Shown here piece by piece: positions 24,354 through 33,258 of a DNA stretch of 64,000 nucleotides. Origin of the DNA: RI-43 sp033764725 (GTDB taxonomy: Bacteria; Pseudomonadota; Alphaproteobacteria; Caulobacterales; Aquidulcibacteraceae). The stretch is taken from assembly GCA_033764725.1 (NCBI GenBank), contig JANRIR010000040.1, positions 1 through 64,000 of the forward strand. Reading direction: 5' to 3'. Below the pieces are notes generated by a model, which did not search any database, was not told where the DNA came from, and saw nothing but the letters and a program-made list of their open reading frames with translations. Numbering within the stretch: position 1 is the stretch's first letter; every line of letters starts with the position of its first letter. Made by a program: the position numbers and the translations under genes.

Positions 24354-25379
24354 TTAACGATGTGATGCCGCAGCCGCCGCCGAGATCGGCGCCGCGCCCG
24401 ACGGCCAGGGGCTGGCTGGATCGCGCAGGAAGGCCAGCACGTCGTCGAACACGCGCGCCCGCTGCCGGTCGCGCAGCAGCAGGTGATAGCCCTCGGGATA
24501 GAACGCCGTGCGCGCGTGCGGCGGCAGACGGCGCGCGGCGGTCAGCGCGGCGGGCGCAGGGATGATCTGATCGTTGCCGCCATAGAGAAACGCCGTCGGC
24601 GCCGCGAGCGCGCCGGCGCGCTGCGATGCGGTCTCCATCAGGCCGACGATGCCGTACACCGCATCGACGCGCGCGCCGAAAATCATCAGCGGATCGCGGC
24701 TCATGCGCACAATGGCTTCGGTATTGTCGGTGGGCGTGATGCGCACGCCGCGCGGCGGCGAGACGGTGCGCCAGGGAAAGGTGTGCGCGCCGAGCCAGAG
24801 CGTGACGGCGTAGGCGTCGGGCAAGCTCGACCAGCCCCACACCGCCGGCGCGCACAGAATGACGCGATCGGCCGGCGGGGGATCGTCCGATCCGAACGCC
24901 GCGATCGCGGTGGCCGCGCCCATGGATTCGCCCACCACCGCCACGATGGCGCCGGGATGGCGCGCGCGCGCCGTGCGCACGGCGGTGCGCGCATCCTCCG
25001 TCATCAGATCGCGCCCGCCCCATACGCCGCGTTGCGGCGAGCGGCCGTGGCCGCGTGCGTCATAGGCATAGGTGACGACGCCGCGCTCGGCCCAATAGGG
25101 CCCGGCGAGGTGAAACGCGTCGGCGTAGTCGTTCATGCCGTGCAGCGCCACGATCACCGCCCAAGGCGCGCCCTCTTGCGGGGCCCACGTGGTGAGGCCG
25201 AGTTCGGCGCCGTCGAAGCTGATGAAGCGATCCTGCGTGAAGCGCGGCCCTTCGAATGCGGCCGGCGCGATCATCTGCGCCTGCACGGTGGGCGCACACG
25301 CCGCCGCGAGCGCCGCGATCAGCGCAAGGCCTGCGCGACGCGTAAACGCAATGCCGGGACGAGTTCCGACTCGAACCAT
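24354..25379 (-). CDS. Alpha/beta hydrolase lipoprotein (monoglyceride-lipase-like)
   Basis: A 341-residue serine hydrolase. Lipoprotein signal with Cys28 (ALAAAC), then the hydrolase fold: oxyanion strand VIVALHGMNDYADAF, YDARGHGRS, and the nucleophile elbow GESMGA with Ser152. The late FLYGGNDQIIP probably holds the Asp and GYHLLL the His. HGMNDYADAF and this layout match monoacylglycerol lipase/lysophospholipase relatives. The start at 25379 gives the signal peptide; upstream readings overlap the UDG-family gene further. It still overlaps that gene by 61 bp. Confidence 0.8.
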   Translation of the reverse strand: MVRVGTRPGIAFTRRAGLALIAALAAACAPTVQAQMIAPAAFEGPRFTQDRFISFDGAELGLTTWAPQEGAPWAVIVALHGMNDYADAFHLAGPYWAERGVVTYAYDARGHGRSPQRGVWGGRDLMTEDARTAVRTARARHPGAIVAVVGESMGAATAIAAFGSDDPPPADRVILCAPAVWGWSSLPDAYAVTLWLGAHTFPWRTVSPPRGVRITPTDNTEAIVRMSRDPLMIFGARVDAVYGIVGLMETASQRAGALAAPTAFLYGGNDQIIPAPAALTAARRLPPHARTAFYPEGYHLLLRDRQRARVFDDVLAFLRDPASPWPSGAAPISAAAAASHR

Positions 25380-25915
25380 GGATTCCTCTTCAGCCAACCC
25401 GAATTGCGCCAGGACGGATGCGGCAAAGCGATGACGCTCTCCGGCAGGTCGCGCCAGGCGCGCACGACCGCCGTCATCGCCCGCCGATCGCCCAAATGAT
25501 AGCGCTGCGCGTAGCCGCCGACGAGCAGCGTCAGACGCACGTTTCGCAGCAAGGGCAAAAGCCTGGGTCGCCAGAGTGGCGCGCATTCGGGCCGCGGCGG
25601 CAGATCGGCGCCGTCGACGGTTCCGGGAAAGCAGAATCCCATCGCAGCCACGGCGATGTTTTCCCGATCATAGAAGGTTTCCCGGTCGATCCCCATCCAG
25701 GCGCGCAAGCGGTCGCCCGAGGGATCGTTCCAGGGCAGGCCGGTTTCGTGCACCAACCGCCCCGGCGCCTGGCCGGCGATCAGGATGCGCGCACGCGGAT
25801 GCACGCGCACGATGGGGCGTGGTTCGTGCGGCAGGTGCGCTGCACAGACGCGGCAGGCCGCGATCTCCGCCGTCAACGCCTCAAGCGCGTCGGGAGAGCT
25901 TGGCGCGCGCGTCAT
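25319..25915 (-). CDS. Uracil-DNA-glycosylase-family protein with four cysteines
   Basis: A 198-residue UDG-superfamily protein. The GQAPG motif at 48-52 matches the catalytic loop, followed by GLPWNDPSGDRLR; HPSWRNSGW near the C terminus fits the second active-site motif. Cys21, Cys24, Cys95 and Cys111 are spaced like the [4Fe-4S] ligands of family 4/5 enzymes. The family removes uracil or related bases from DNA, but this branch is poorly studied. It lies in a train of overlapping genes (35 bp overlap with the DUF1232 gene, 61 bp with the lipase). Confidence 0.75.
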   Translation of the reverse strand: MTRAPSSPDALEALTAEIAACRVCAAHLPHEPRPIVRVHPRARILIAGQAPGRLVHETGLPWNDPSGDRLRAWMGIDRETFYDRENIAVAAMGFCFPGTVDGADLPPRPECAPLWRPRLLPLLRNVRLTLLVGGYAQRYHLGDRRAMTAVVRAWRDLPESVIALPHPSWRNSGWLKRNPWFESELVPALRLRVAQALR

Positions 25916-26156
25916 TCTTGACCGCTTCGGGAATGAAGCGCCCTGCGATCCACAAGCCCAGCGGCACGATCATGGCGTCGTCGATGAGGCCGAGAATGGG
26001 GATCAGATCCGTGACGAGATCGATCGGGCTGATGAGATAGGCGCCCACCGCAAGCGCGATCAGCCGCGCCGACCAGGGCGTGCGCCGGTCGAACAGCGCA
26101 AGCGCCAAGGCGCCGGCTTCGCCGAGAAGACCGAGACTCCATCGCCCGCGGGCCAT
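25881..26156 (-). CDS. DUF1232 (YkvA-like) small membrane protein
   Basis: A 91-residue protein with two hydrophobic helices. The signature AVGAYLISPIDLVTDLIPILGLIDDAMIVPLGLW matches DUF1232/YkvA almost throughout (the motif covers residues 36-70). Function is unknown for the family; it is thought to be an inner-membrane protein. It overlaps the UDG-family gene by 35 bp and follows the DUF3253 gene directly. Confidence 0.85.
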   Translation of the reverse strand: MARGRWSLGLLGEAGALALALFDRRTPWSARLIALAVGAYLISPIDLVTDLIPILGLIDDAMIVPLGLWIAGRFIPEAVKNDARAKLSRRA

Positions 26157-26157
26157 G

Positions 26158-26406
26158 TCATCCTTCCCGGTCCTGCGCCGCGGCCAAGCGATACACGCCC
26201 TTGAAGGCGTCGGGATCGACCGGCTTGCCTTTGCGCAGAATGACGATGCGGCCCGCTTTGGCCAGATCGACGGCGGCGGCGCGCACCGCCGGCATCAGGC
26301 GGCGCCAGCCTTCCGCGTCGAGCGCGCGCGCGGCTTCCGACGGGCAGATCGATTTTCCCGCCCCGCGCGCCGCGGTCAGCGCGAGGATCGCCTCGCCGGC
26401 GCTCAC
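26158..26406 (-). CDS. DUF3253 protein
   Basis: An 82-residue protein matching DUF3253: AILALTAARGAGKSICPSEAAR followed by WRRLMPAVRAAAVDLAKAGRIVILRKGKPVDP in order over residues 6-66, a compact winged-helix-like fold. The function is unknown. Its start overlaps the end of the acyl-CoA dehydrogenase gene by four bases, so it is likely to be translated from the same messenger. Confidence 0.8.
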   Translation of the reverse strand: MSAGEAILALTAARGAGKSICPSEAARALDAEGWRRLMPAVRAAAVDLAKAGRIVILRKGKPVDPDAFKGVYRLAAAQDREG

Positions 26407-27545
26407 TTGCCCTGCTTCATCATTTCGCGCGCGATGACGACGCGCTGGATTTCGCTGGTGCCCTCATAGATGCGGAAGATGCGCACGTCGCGATAGAGCC
26501 GCTCGATGCCATGATCGGCGGTGTAGCCGGCGCCGCCGAAAATCTGCACCGCCCGATCTGCGACGCGGCCGACCATTTCCGAGGCATAGAGCTTGGCGCA
26601 GGCCGCCTCCATGGTGACGTTTTCGCCCGCATCGCGCCGGCGCGCGGCGTCGATGACCATCGTGCGCGCGGCGTAGGCTTCGGTGCGGCTGTCGGCCAGC
26701 ATGCCCTGGATCAGCTGGAAGGAGGCGATCGCCTGGCCGAATTGCTTGCGCTCTGCCGCATAGGCCACGCAATCGGCGATCAGGCGCTCGGCCACGCCGC
26801 AGCAGATCGCTGCAATATGCAGACGGCCGCGATCGAGCACCTGCATCGCCACGCGAAAGCCTTCGCCCTCGGCGCCCAGGCGGTTCTCCACCGGCACTTT
26901 CACGTCGTCGAAATGCACGTCGCAGATATGGGCGCCCTGCTGGCCCATCTTCTTTTCCGGCTTGCCGACGCCGACGCCGGGCAGATCGCGCGGCACAAGA
27001 AAGGCCGAGACGCCGCCGCCGCCCTTCACATCAGGATTGGTGCGCGCCATCACGGTGAACAGCGAGGCGCGGTTGGCGTTGGTGATGTAGCGCTTGGCGC
27101 CCTTCAACACGTAATGATCGCCGTGCAGGGTCGCTGCGGTCCGCACGGATCCGGAATCCGAGCCCGCCTCCGGCTCCGTCAACGCAAAACTCGTGACGAT
27201 TTCCCCCGACGCGATGCCGGGCAGCCATTTCGCCTTCTGCTCGGGCGTGCCGAACATGACCAGCCCCTGGCTGCCGATGCCGACATTGGTGCCGAAGGCG
27301 GAGCGGAACGCCGGAGAAACGCGCCCGAGTTCGAACCCGACGAGGCATTCCTCCTCCATCGAAAGCCCGAGGCCGCCATATTCCTCCGGGATCGACAGAC
27401 CATAGAGGCCGAGCGCGGCCATCTCGGCGTTCACCGCCGCGGGGATCGCATCCTGCTCGGCCACCTGCGCCTCGATCGGGCGCAGCCGCTCGTCGCAGAA
27501 GCGGCGGATGGTCGCCAGAAGCTGGGTGCGGGTTTCAAGGTCCAT
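26403..27545 (-). CDS. Acyl-CoA dehydrogenase
   Basis: A 380-residue FAD enzyme that introduces the alpha-beta double bond in an acyl-CoA. N-terminal helical domain, the central beta domain with FALTEPEAGSD, and the C-terminal helices carrying the catalytic Glu in YEGTSEIQ near residue 366. The start at 27545 has AGGA upstream; longer readings overlap the divergent thioesterase. It is the first gene of a tight train ending at 24354. Chain length and the electron-transfer partner cannot be told from sequence alone. Confidence 0.9.
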   Translation of the reverse strand: MDLETRTQLLATIRRFCDERLRPIEAQVAEQDAIPAAVNAEMAALGLYGLSIPEEYGGLGLSMEEECLVGFELGRVSPAFRSAFGTNVGIGSQGLVMFGTPEQKAKWLPGIASGEIVTSFALTEPEAGSDSGSVRTAATLHGDHYVLKGAKRYITNANRASLFTVMARTNPDVKGGGGVSAFLVPRDLPGVGVGKPEKKMGQQGAHICDVHFDDVKVPVENRLGAEGEGFRVAMQVLDRGRLHIAAICCGVAERLIADCVAYAAERKQFGQAIASFQLIQGMLADSRTEAYAARTMVIDAARRRDAGENVTMEAACAKLYASEMVGRVADRAVQIFGGAGYTADHGIERLYRDVRIFRIYEGTSEIQRVVIAREMMKQGK

Positions 27546-27621
27546 GGGGGTTTCCTGTTTGCCGGCGCGCTGCGGCGCGTTACGACGCTTATACCCCCCT
27601 CCCTGCGGAACAGAGAAGCGC

Positions 27622-28077
27622 ATGTCCGAACCCAATGACGCCTATGGCCGCCCGCGCACGCTGACCGAGGGGCCCTTCGCGGGGTGGACGACCTGGAGCG
27701 AGGGCGCCGATCCCTTCGAGACGCACAACGGCCCGTTCGTGTTTCGCGTCGAGCCCGACGGGCGCGCGGTCGCGGCGTTTCAGCCCGAGCGCAAGCATCT
27801 CAACGGCGCGGGCGCGATCCATGGCGGCGCGCTGATGAGCTTCGCCGACTTCTCGCTGTTCGCCATCGCGCACGCGCAACTCAAGGACGACGTGAACTCC
27901 GTCACGCTGACGATGAATTCCGAATTCATCGGCGCCGGCGACCTCGACGGCTGGGTCACCGCGCGCGGCGACGTGCTGCGCGAAACGCGCTCGATCGTGT
28001 TCATCCGCGGCCTGCTGGTGCAGCGCGACCGCCCGCTTCTGGCGTTTTCCGGAACGCTGAAGAAACTCGGGCGCTGA
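27622..28077 (+). CDS. PaaI-type hotdog thioesterase
   Basis: A 151-residue hotdog protein. The motif HLNGAGAIHGGALMSFADF is the PaaI/YdiI-type active-site helix; the beta strands (VNSVTLTMNSEFIG) follow. It hydrolyses acyl-CoA esters; placed between two acyl-CoA dehydrogenases it probably acts on fatty or aromatic acyl-CoA. The ATG at 27622 was preferred to the in-frame start at 27508, which lies inside the divergent acyl-CoA dehydrogenase gene. A convergent HAD gene ends 7 bp downstream. Confidence 0.8.
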   Translation: MSEPNDAYGRPRTLTEGPFAGWTTWSEGADPFETHNGPFVFRVEPDGRAVAAFQPERKHLNGAGAIHGGALMSFADFSLFAIAHAQLKDDVNSVTLTMNSEFIGAGDLDGWVTARGDVLRETRSIVFIRGLLVQRDRPLLAFSGTLKKLGR

Positions 28078-28083
28078 GCGCGT

Positions 28084-28935
28084 TCAGCGCAACGCATCCA
28101 TCACGAACGTCGCCGTCGCGTGTTCGGCGGCGAGCGCGGCGCGCGCTTTGTCGGGGTCGAGCGCGCCATCGGTCATCAGCGCTTCGCCGTGCATGCCCGA
28201 GGCGATGAACACGACGTCGAGTCCCTGGGCGTTGGCGCCCTTCACGTCGGTGCCGACGCCGTCGCCGATGCACAGCACGCGCGCGCGCTCGATGGCGCGG
28301 CCGAGACCATCCGCCAGCTTTGCGAAAGCGAGATCGTAGATCGGCGCGTGCGGTTTGCCGGCCATGACCACGCGCCCGCCGAGGGCGGCGTAATCGCGCG
28401 CGATGGCGCCGGCGCACCACACCAGGCGGTCGCCCACGCGCACGACGATGTCGGGATTGGCGCAGATCAGCGCGAGGTCGCGCGCCTTGGCCCGCGCCAG
28501 CAGATCGCGATAATCCTCCGGCGTTTCGCGCTCGTCGTGATTGAGCCCGGAAATGCCGATGAAGGCGGCGGTTTCGAGATCGGCGAACGCAAGGCCAAGG
28601 CCCGCCCACAGCGCGGCGTCATGCGGCGGGCCGATCTTGTGCATCGGGCCGGGCGCACGCTTGGCGAGTTCGAGGCGGATCGCGTCGCCGGAAGTGACGA
28701 TCGCATCCCAGGCGTCGCGCGGCACGCCGAGCCTGTCCAATTGTCCCGGGATCGGATCGTTGGGCTTGGGCACGTTGGTGAGCAGCAGCACATGCCCGCC
28801 GCGCGCGCGAAAACGTTGCAGCGCGGCAAGCGCGGGCGCGAAGGCGGCGCGGCCATTATGCACCACGCCCCAGACGTCGCAGAACACCGCGTCATAAGCG
28901 GACGCGATCCAGTCGAGCGAAGAGACGACGCGCAT
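28084..28935 (-). CDS. HAD class IIA phosphatase (TIGR01459 type)
   Basis: A 283-residue HAD phosphatase. Motif I is FCDVWGVVHNG with nucleophile Asp20; the usual second Asp is Trp22, typical of the DVWGV subgroup. Motif II is LLTNVPKP, and motif III/IV appear as AGKPHAPIY and CIGDGVGTDVKGA. The cap is of the class IIA type. It may dephosphorylate a sugar or nucleotide. Its ATG shares a base with the TGA of the kinase gene upstream (TGATG), so the two are coupled and may act on the same metabolite. Confidence 0.85.
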   Translation of the reverse strand: MRVVSSLDWIASAYDAVFCDVWGVVHNGRAAFAPALAALQRFRARGGHVLLLTNVPKPNDPIPGQLDRLGVPRDAWDAIVTSGDAIRLELAKRAPGPMHKIGPPHDAALWAGLGLAFADLETAAFIGISGLNHDERETPEDYRDLLARAKARDLALICANPDIVVRVGDRLVWCAGAIARDYAALGGRVVMAGKPHAPIYDLAFAKLADGLGRAIERARVLCIGDGVGTDVKGANAQGLDVVFIASGMHGEALMTDGALDPDKARAALAAEHATATFVMDALR

Positions 28936-29576
28936 CAGCCGCGCGCCGCGAGAAGCGCGCGCACGCGCGCAGCGATCGTCTCTGCGTGCCGCGCCGCCTC
29001 GGCGAAATCGCCTTCGTAGGTGCTGGCGACCACGAGGTCGGCGTGGTCGCGCTGCGGGGCGACGTGCAGCGCGTGCATCGGCCGCACGGTGTCGAAGAAC
29101 TGGCGGTAGACGCTGTCGGGGGTGCGACCGCGCTCGGCCACGTCGCGCACCATGCGCCGCGCCAGACGCACCGCCTCGTCGGCCTCGACGAACACCGCAA
29201 GATCGAGGCTTGCGCGCACGCGCGGGTCGCACAGCGCGAGATGGCCGTCGAGGATGATCACGTCATGGGGATCAACCGTTTCGATCGCGCCCGTGCGCGT
29301 ATGAGTGGCGAAATCATAGACCGGCTTGGCGAAGGCTTCGCCGGCGCGCGCGGCGGCGAGGTGGGCGGCGAGAAGCGCGTGGTCCTTGGCGTCGGGCGCA
29401 TCGAAATTGTGCGCGGCGGCGTCGAAGGCGGGAATGGCGGTGGCGCAGCGATAATAATCGTCTTCCGCCACCAAAGCGGCGGAGAACGGCGCCAGATGCG
29501 CGCGGACGGCGCGCGCGATCGTGGTCTTGCCGGAGCCCGACCCCCCGGCGATGGCGAGCGTGACGGCGCGCGGCAT
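28935..29576 (-). CDS. Uridine-kinase-like P-loop kinase
   Basis: A 213-residue kinase. The P-loop GGSGSGKTT starts at residue 11, and DDYYR and VIILDGHLALCD match the uridine kinase / phosphoribulokinase family. The size is close to uridine kinase. The start at 29576 precedes the P-loop directly. It is divergent from the second acyl-CoA dehydrogenase and coupled to a HAD phosphatase. The substrate could be a nucleoside, a sugar or another small alcohol. Confidence 0.8.
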   Translation of the reverse strand: MPRAVTLAIAGGSGSGKTTIARAVRAHLAPFSAALVAEDDYYRCATAIPAFDAAAHNFDAPDAKDHALLAAHLAAARAGEAFAKPVYDFATHTRTGAIETVDPHDVIILDGHLALCDPRVRASLDLAVFVEADEAVRLARRMVRDVAERGRTPDSVYRQFFDTVRPMHALHVAPQRDHADLVVASTYEGDFAEAARHAETIAARVRALLAARG

Positions 29577-29685
29577 GGCGCCCTCACTGGCCGATGGCGC
29601 GCGGGCGCGCAAGGGCCGCAGCTGCCCCAACGGCGCCGCTTCCCCTGCGCGGCGATCGGCCTATCATGACGGGCGGAGGCCCCCG

Positions 29686-30906
29686 ATGGATCTTGCTTTC
29701 TCCCCCGAAGACCTCGCGTTCCGCGACGAGGTGCGCGCCTGGATCAAGGCCAATTTCGACGAAGACCTGAAAGCCATGCAGGCGCAATCGAAGAACGGCT
29801 ATCTCGACAAGGAGGCCATGGTCCGCTGGCAGAAGAAGCTCTACGAGCGCGGCTGGGTCGCGCCGGACTGGCCGGTCGAGCATGGCGGCGCCGGCTTCAC
29901 CGCGACACAAAAATACATCTTCAACATGGAGATGAGTGCGGCCGGCACGCCGCAGACTTCGCCCATGGGCCTGCGCATGGTGGCGCACGTCATCATGGCG
30001 TTCGGCACGCCCGAGCAGAAGGCGCAGCACCTGCCGCCGATCCTGCGCTCCGACATCTGGTGGTGCCAGGGCTATTCCGAGCCGGGATCGGGCAGCGATC
30101 TGGCGTCGCTCGCCATGAAGGCCGAGCGCGACGGCGATCATTACGTGCTCAACGGCTCCAAGATCTGGACCACCCACGCCCAATGGGCCGATTGGATGTT
30201 CTGCCTGGTGCGCACGAGCCAGGAGAGCAGCCGCCAGCAGGGCATTTCGTTTCTGCTTCTGGAAATGAATGCGCCGGGGATCACGGTGCAGGCGCTGCCG
30301 ACGCTCGATGGGCCCATGGCCGGCCAGCAGGAGGTCAATCAGGTTTTCTTCGACAATGTGCGCGTGCCCGTTTCGAACCGCATCGGCGAGGAAGGCAAGG
30401 GCTGGACGTACGCGAAATATCTGCTCGAGTTCGAGCGCGGCAACGCCTATGCGCCGGGCCTGCGCGTGGCGCTGAAGAAGGCCAAGAAGCTGGCGAGCCT
30501 GGAGCGCGCCAACGGCGAGCGCCTGATCGACGATCCCGATTTCCGCCGCCGCGTGGCGGAGATGGAGATGCGGATCGACGCGCTCGACGCGACCGAATTG
30601 CGCATCTTCTCCGATCTCGCCTCCGGCCAGCGCGTCGGCCCCGCCAGCTCGATGCTGAAATGCGCGGGCTCGGAAGCGCAGCAGGCGATTTCAGAAATCG
30701 CGCTTGAAGCCGTAGGCCTTTATGCGCAGCCCTTCGTCCAGGACACCTGGGCCGAGATCAAGGGCCGCTCCAACGAGCCGCGGCCGACGCCGGACTACGC
30801 CGCGCCCGTCGCGCCGTCTTATTTCAATTATCGCAAAACATCGATCTATGCCGGATCGAACGAAGTACAGCGCAACATCATGGCCAAGCTGGTGCTTGGG
30901 CTTTAG
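29686..30906 (+). CDS. Acyl-CoA dehydrogenase family protein (YAG variant)
   Basis: A 406-residue acyl-CoA dehydrogenase-fold protein: N-terminal helices, GYSEPGSGSDLASL flavin-binding loop, KIWTTHAQWADW strand, and the C-terminal SIYAGSNEVQRNIMAK. In this last motif the usual catalytic Glu (YEG) is Ala, as in the branch around FadE28/FadE29-like proteins that act on steroid or other bulky acyl-CoAs, so the base must lie elsewhere or the chemistry differs. GGCGGAGG lies upstream of the ATG. It is not in an operon with the other acyl-CoA genes. Confidence 0.85.
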   Translation: MDLAFSPEDLAFRDEVRAWIKANFDEDLKAMQAQSKNGYLDKEAMVRWQKKLYERGWVAPDWPVEHGGAGFTATQKYIFNMEMSAAGTPQTSPMGLRMVAHVIMAFGTPEQKAQHLPPILRSDIWWCQGYSEPGSGSDLASLAMKAERDGDHYVLNGSKIWTTHAQWADWMFCLVRTSQESSRQQGISFLLLEMNAPGITVQALPTLDGPMAGQQEVNQVFFDNVRVPVSNRIGEEGKGWTYAKYLLEFERGNAYAPGLRVALKKAKKLASLERANGERLIDDPDFRRRVAEMEMRIDALDATELRIFSDLASGQRVGPASSMLKCAGSEAQQAISEIALEAVGLYAQPFVQDTWAEIKGRSNEPRPTPDYAAPVAPSYFNYRKTSIYAGSNEVQRNIMAKLVLGL

Positions 30907-30909
30907 CGC

Positions 30910-33144
30910 TCATAGCGCGAGGCGCCGAAGCCAGGGCTGCGCCAACAGCCCGAGCGCGCACACGCCGGCGACGAGCGCAAGCGCATTGACCGGCGTCGCC
31001 GCCGGGCCGAGATCGCCCGCAGCGCTCTTGATCGCCACGGCCAGCGCCAGCCCGCCTGCAAGCGCATCGCGCAGCGGCGTGCGCGCACGCCGCATCAACG
31101 CGGCTGCGCCCGCCAGCATCAGCGCCGACAGCGCCGCGCTCTCCAGCGGCGCCAGCGCCACCGAAATGTCCGGCCCGCGCGCGATATGGCGCACCTGCAG
31201 CGCCGCCCACAGCGCAGCAGCCGCCGCCGCCAAGCCGCCGGCGAACCGGGCGCGCGCGATCTGGCCGCGCTGCGTGAAGACCATCGCTGCGAGCGCCGCC
31301 GTCACGGCCGGCAAGGCGTAGCCAAGGCCAAGCGTGTCCAGCGGCGGCGGGCCGCGCACGGCGGCGGGGGTTGCGCCCCACCAGGGATTGAGCGCCGCAG
31401 CGGGGCCGAGCACGAAGACCAGCCCGCCGAGCGCCGCGCAGGCGTCGCCGAGGCGCGCGCGCATCGGCCGCTCGGCGCTGCGCGCGGCCAGCAGCGCCGC
31501 GAGCCCGATCAGGGCCGCACTCGCAGCGCCCGCTTCGGCGAACCCGACGAAGCGCTCGCCGGGGACGCCGCCGGTCGCGACCCACCGTATCGAGGCCAGC
31601 GCGGCGGCGGCGCCAAGCGTCAGGCTCAACACCTCGTACGCCGCTGCGGCGGGGCCGCCTCGCGGCGAAAGCCAGGCGCAGGCGAAGGCTGTCGCCGCCG
31701 CCCCACCCAAGCCGAACAGGGCCAATTGCAGAGCGTCCTGGCCGGTCGTTTCCGGAATCAAGCTGCCGGCGTGCAGCGCCAGCGCCGCCGAAGCGGCCGC
31801 CAGCGCGCCGGCGGTCAGCGGCCAGCCGGTGTGCGGCGCACGCCGGTTCAAAGCCAAGCAGGACGCCGCCAGGGCGCCAAGCATCGGCGCGGTGAAGGCG
31901 AGCGGCGAGACGCTGAGCCAGGCCAGCGCCAGCGCCGCGGCGGCGGCGAGCTGCGCCGGCCAGGCCGTCCAGCCGAGGCCGGCGAGGCCATGGCGTTGCG
32001 CGGCGGCGGCGAGAGCCCCGCCGGCGCAGGCCGCCGCAGCGAGATAGCCGACGGCCGGCGCCAAAGGGTGCACCAGCGCCCATTGCCCAGCCATGTGCAT
32101 CGCCCCGGCCGCGACCAGCGGCGCCAGCGCGCCGGTGGCCGCCAGTACCCCGCCGCGCCGCCCGCGATGCGGCCAGTTCAGGATCGCCAGCGCCGCGAAC
32201 AGCGCTGCGAACAGCGCCGCCGCAGGCGCCATCAACACCGCGGCGGCGCCGAGGTCGCCGCCCAGCGCCGCCAGCGCCGCGCAGCCCAGGAGCCACGCCG
32301 CGACATGGTGCGGCTCCGCCCGCAGGCGCACCGCGCCGGCGACGGCGAACGCCATCGCGGCCAGCGCGAACCCGGCCCCCGACGCCGTCGCCGCGCCCGG
32401 CGCGGCGGCGAAGGCGGCGAACGTCCAGCACAGCGCGACCAGACCGGTCGCCGCGATCGGCGTCGTCGCGCCGCCGCGGGCGAACAGAAGGGCGAGCGCG
32501 CCGACGGCGGCGCACGCCATGGGCCCCGCCGCTGCAGCCAAAGCGCCGTCGAGGCGCAGCCATGCCAACGGCCAGACGGCGGCGCCGAACGCGGCGAGCC
32601 AGCCGAGCGCGCGGGCCGAGTTGAGGCGCGACAGCCCGGCGAGTGCCAGGATCGCGGCGGCGGCGACCCACAAGGCGACGCCGTGCAGCGCCCCCGGCAG
32701 CGCGAACGCCGCCGCCGGCGCCGCCAGCGCCGCAGCGCCCGCGATCAGCCGCCAGGGCGGCGCCGGCCGCCTCGGGGCGGGCGCGCTGCGCCAGACATCG
32801 TCGAACAAGGGGCCAAGCGGCGCCTCGCCCTCCTCCGCCTCCAAGCTTCCACCCGGGGGCCGAGGGGCGGATCGCGGGGCGGGCGTCAGCGTCCAGGCGG
32901 GATCGAAGGGATCGTCGGCCGGCGCGGCCGGGCGGGCGACGGGCTCCAGACTGCGCCGCGGCGCGCCGGCCCGGCTGGCCGGGGCCAGCCGCGCGCGGAC
33001 CCGGGCCTGAAGCTGGGCGTTTTCCGCGCGCAGCGCCGCGATCGTCCGCTCGGCCGCCTTCAACCTGCGCCACAGCAGCGCCAGCGCGGCCGCCAGCCCA
33101 AAAATGCAGGCGAGCGCGCCCGCGGTCAGAACGAGACCGGCCAT
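30910..33144 (-). CDS. DUF2339 multi-pass membrane protein
   Basis: A 744-residue protein. One N-terminal transmembrane helix is followed by a coiled-coil-like stretch (LKAAERTIAALRAENAQLQ) and a low-complexity Pro/Ala-rich region to about residue 125, then about 20 hydrophobic Ala-rich helices. This layout fits the DUF2339 predicted membrane proteins, whose function is unknown. The ATG at 33144 precedes the first helix. A very long reading frame on the opposite strand across the same bases is only a GC-driven shadow. Convergent with the acyl-CoA dehydrogenase gene (4 bp apart). Confidence 0.75.
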   Translation of the reverse strand: MAGLVLTAGALACIFGLAAALALLWRRLKAAERTIAALRAENAQLQARVRARLAPASRAGAPRRSLEPVARPAAPADDPFDPAWTLTPAPRSAPRPPGGSLEAEEGEAPLGPLFDDVWRSAPAPRRPAPPWRLIAGAAALAAPAAAFALPGALHGVALWVAAAAILALAGLSRLNSARALGWLAAFGAAVWPLAWLRLDGALAAAAGPMACAAVGALALLFARGGATTPIAATGLVALCWTFAAFAAAPGAATASGAGFALAAMAFAVAGAVRLRAEPHHVAAWLLGCAALAALGGDLGAAAVLMAPAAALFAALFAALAILNWPHRGRRGGVLAATGALAPLVAAGAMHMAGQWALVHPLAPAVGYLAAAACAGGALAAAAQRHGLAGLGWTAWPAQLAAAAALALAWLSVSPLAFTAPMLGALAASCLALNRRAPHTGWPLTAGALAAASAALALHAGSLIPETTGQDALQLALFGLGGAAATAFACAWLSPRGGPAAAAYEVLSLTLGAAAALASIRWVATGGVPGERFVGFAEAGAASAALIGLAALLAARSAERPMRARLGDACAALGGLVFVLGPAAALNPWWGATPAAVRGPPPLDTLGLGYALPAVTAALAAMVFTQRGQIARARFAGGLAAAAAALWAALQVRHIARGPDISVALAPLESAALSALMLAGAAALMRRARTPLRDALAGGLALAVAIKSAAGDLGPAATPVNALALVAGVCALGLLAQPWLRRLAL

Positions 33145-33258
33145 TGCGCGGCCCTTATAACCCCGGTCACGGCGAAGGCGCTTCACCATTTCTTAAGGGA
33201 ATGGGGTCGCCGGCCCGGCCGCGCGGGCTTAAGGTGCAGCCGAGGGGACCTGATCAGA

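Noticed and set aside
24345..24360. TTAACG and GTTAACG near the lipase stop, resembling a CtrA site
   Set aside because: The spacing between the TTAA parts is 5 bases instead of 7, and it overlaps the stop codon of the hydrolase gene. A chance pair is more likely.
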